A stretch of DNA of 5,941 nucleotides from Armatimonadota bacterium (GTDB taxonomy: Bacteria; Vulcanimicrobiota; JACPDS01), in NCBI GenBank assembly GCA_016183885.1, contig JACPDS010000180.1, forward strand, positions 1-5,941, written 5' to 3'. The notes under the pieces were generated by a model. The model saw only the letters and a program-made list of their open reading frames with translations, made no database searches and was not told where the DNA came from. Below, in pieces: positions 5,888 through 5,941 of this stretch. Both the position numbers and the translations under genes were made by a program. Every line of letters starts with the position of its first letter. Positions within the stretch are counted from its first letter, which is position 1.

Positions 5888-5916
5888 AATATAACATAAA
5901 TTGCAATTTTTTGCAA
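5888..5916 (-). promoter_or_regulatory. Predicted sigma70-type promoter of the rimP-nusA-infB operon
   Basis: On the minus strand, TTGCAA (5911-5916, four of six matches to TTGACA) and TATATT (5888-5893, five of six to TATAAT) are separated by exactly 17 bases. A TG one base before the -10 gives an extended -10 element. Transcription would start near 5881, giving a leader of about 80 bases before rimP. A second TTGCAA at 5901-5906 lies in the spacer. In AT-rich DNA chance matches are common, but spacing, extended -10 and position all fit. Confidence 0.6.
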
Positions 5917-5941
5917 GTGAGTGAATGCGTTCTATACATAT
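5917..5941. other. Unassigned right-hand end
   Basis: These 25 bases upstream of the predicted promoter contain no recognisable gene end, tRNA or terminator. The stretch is too short to tell whether it is intergenic or the edge of a neighbour. Confidence 0.3.

Noticed and set aside
1..5941. CRISPR array, tRNA, rRNA, transposase or phage gene
   Set aside because: No regularly spaced repeats, cloverleaf sequences or mobile-element proteins could be seen on either strand.

Overview
The window carries one tightly packed minus-strand operon from an AT-rich bacterium (about one third G+C by eye). It is the conserved translation/transcription-factor cluster rimP-nusA-ylxR-infB-rbfA, followed by a DHH-family phosphoesterase (NrnA type) and the first part of a gene for an exported protein that runs off the left edge. 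The gene order and the strong AAGGAGGTGA ribosome binding site before infB are clearly bacterial. The sequence alone does not fix the phylum. Low G+C, divergent YlxR and NusA tails, a short RimP and a downstream 'YFPLDQGN'-type secreted protein suggest a little-studied, perhaps uncultivated lineage, but that is only an impression.

Layout in the direction of transcription (right to left). Bases 5941-5802 hold a good sigma70-type promoter (-35 at 5911-5916, extended -10 at 5888-5893). A leader follows with a perfect 20-bp hairpin ending just before the rimP ribosome binding site. rimP (5801-5535) is only 88 codons and lacks the usual C-terminal domain. nusA (5471-4071) has the normal NTD-S1-KH1-KH2 core plus a charged tail of about 120 residues. 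ylxR (4087-3833) overlaps the end of nusA. A 99-base gap then holds a GC-rich imperfect inverted repeat (3769-3831) that looks like a small dispersed element. infB (3733-1664), rbfA (1667-1308) and the DHH gene (1327-347) overlap end to end. After a 16-base gap the partial secreted-protein gene (330-1) begins behind its own Shine-Dalgarno site.

RimP and RbfA mature the 30S subunit, IF2 starts translation, NusA controls pausing, termination and antitermination, YlxR is a small RNA-binding protein, and the NrnA-like enzyme degrades nanoRNA or pAp. The plus strand shows no credible gene. I see no entirely new system. The points most worth a second look are the leader hairpin in front of the NusA operon, the one-domain RimP, the inverted repeat between ylxR and infB, and the unknown exported protein co-transcribed with housekeeping genes.
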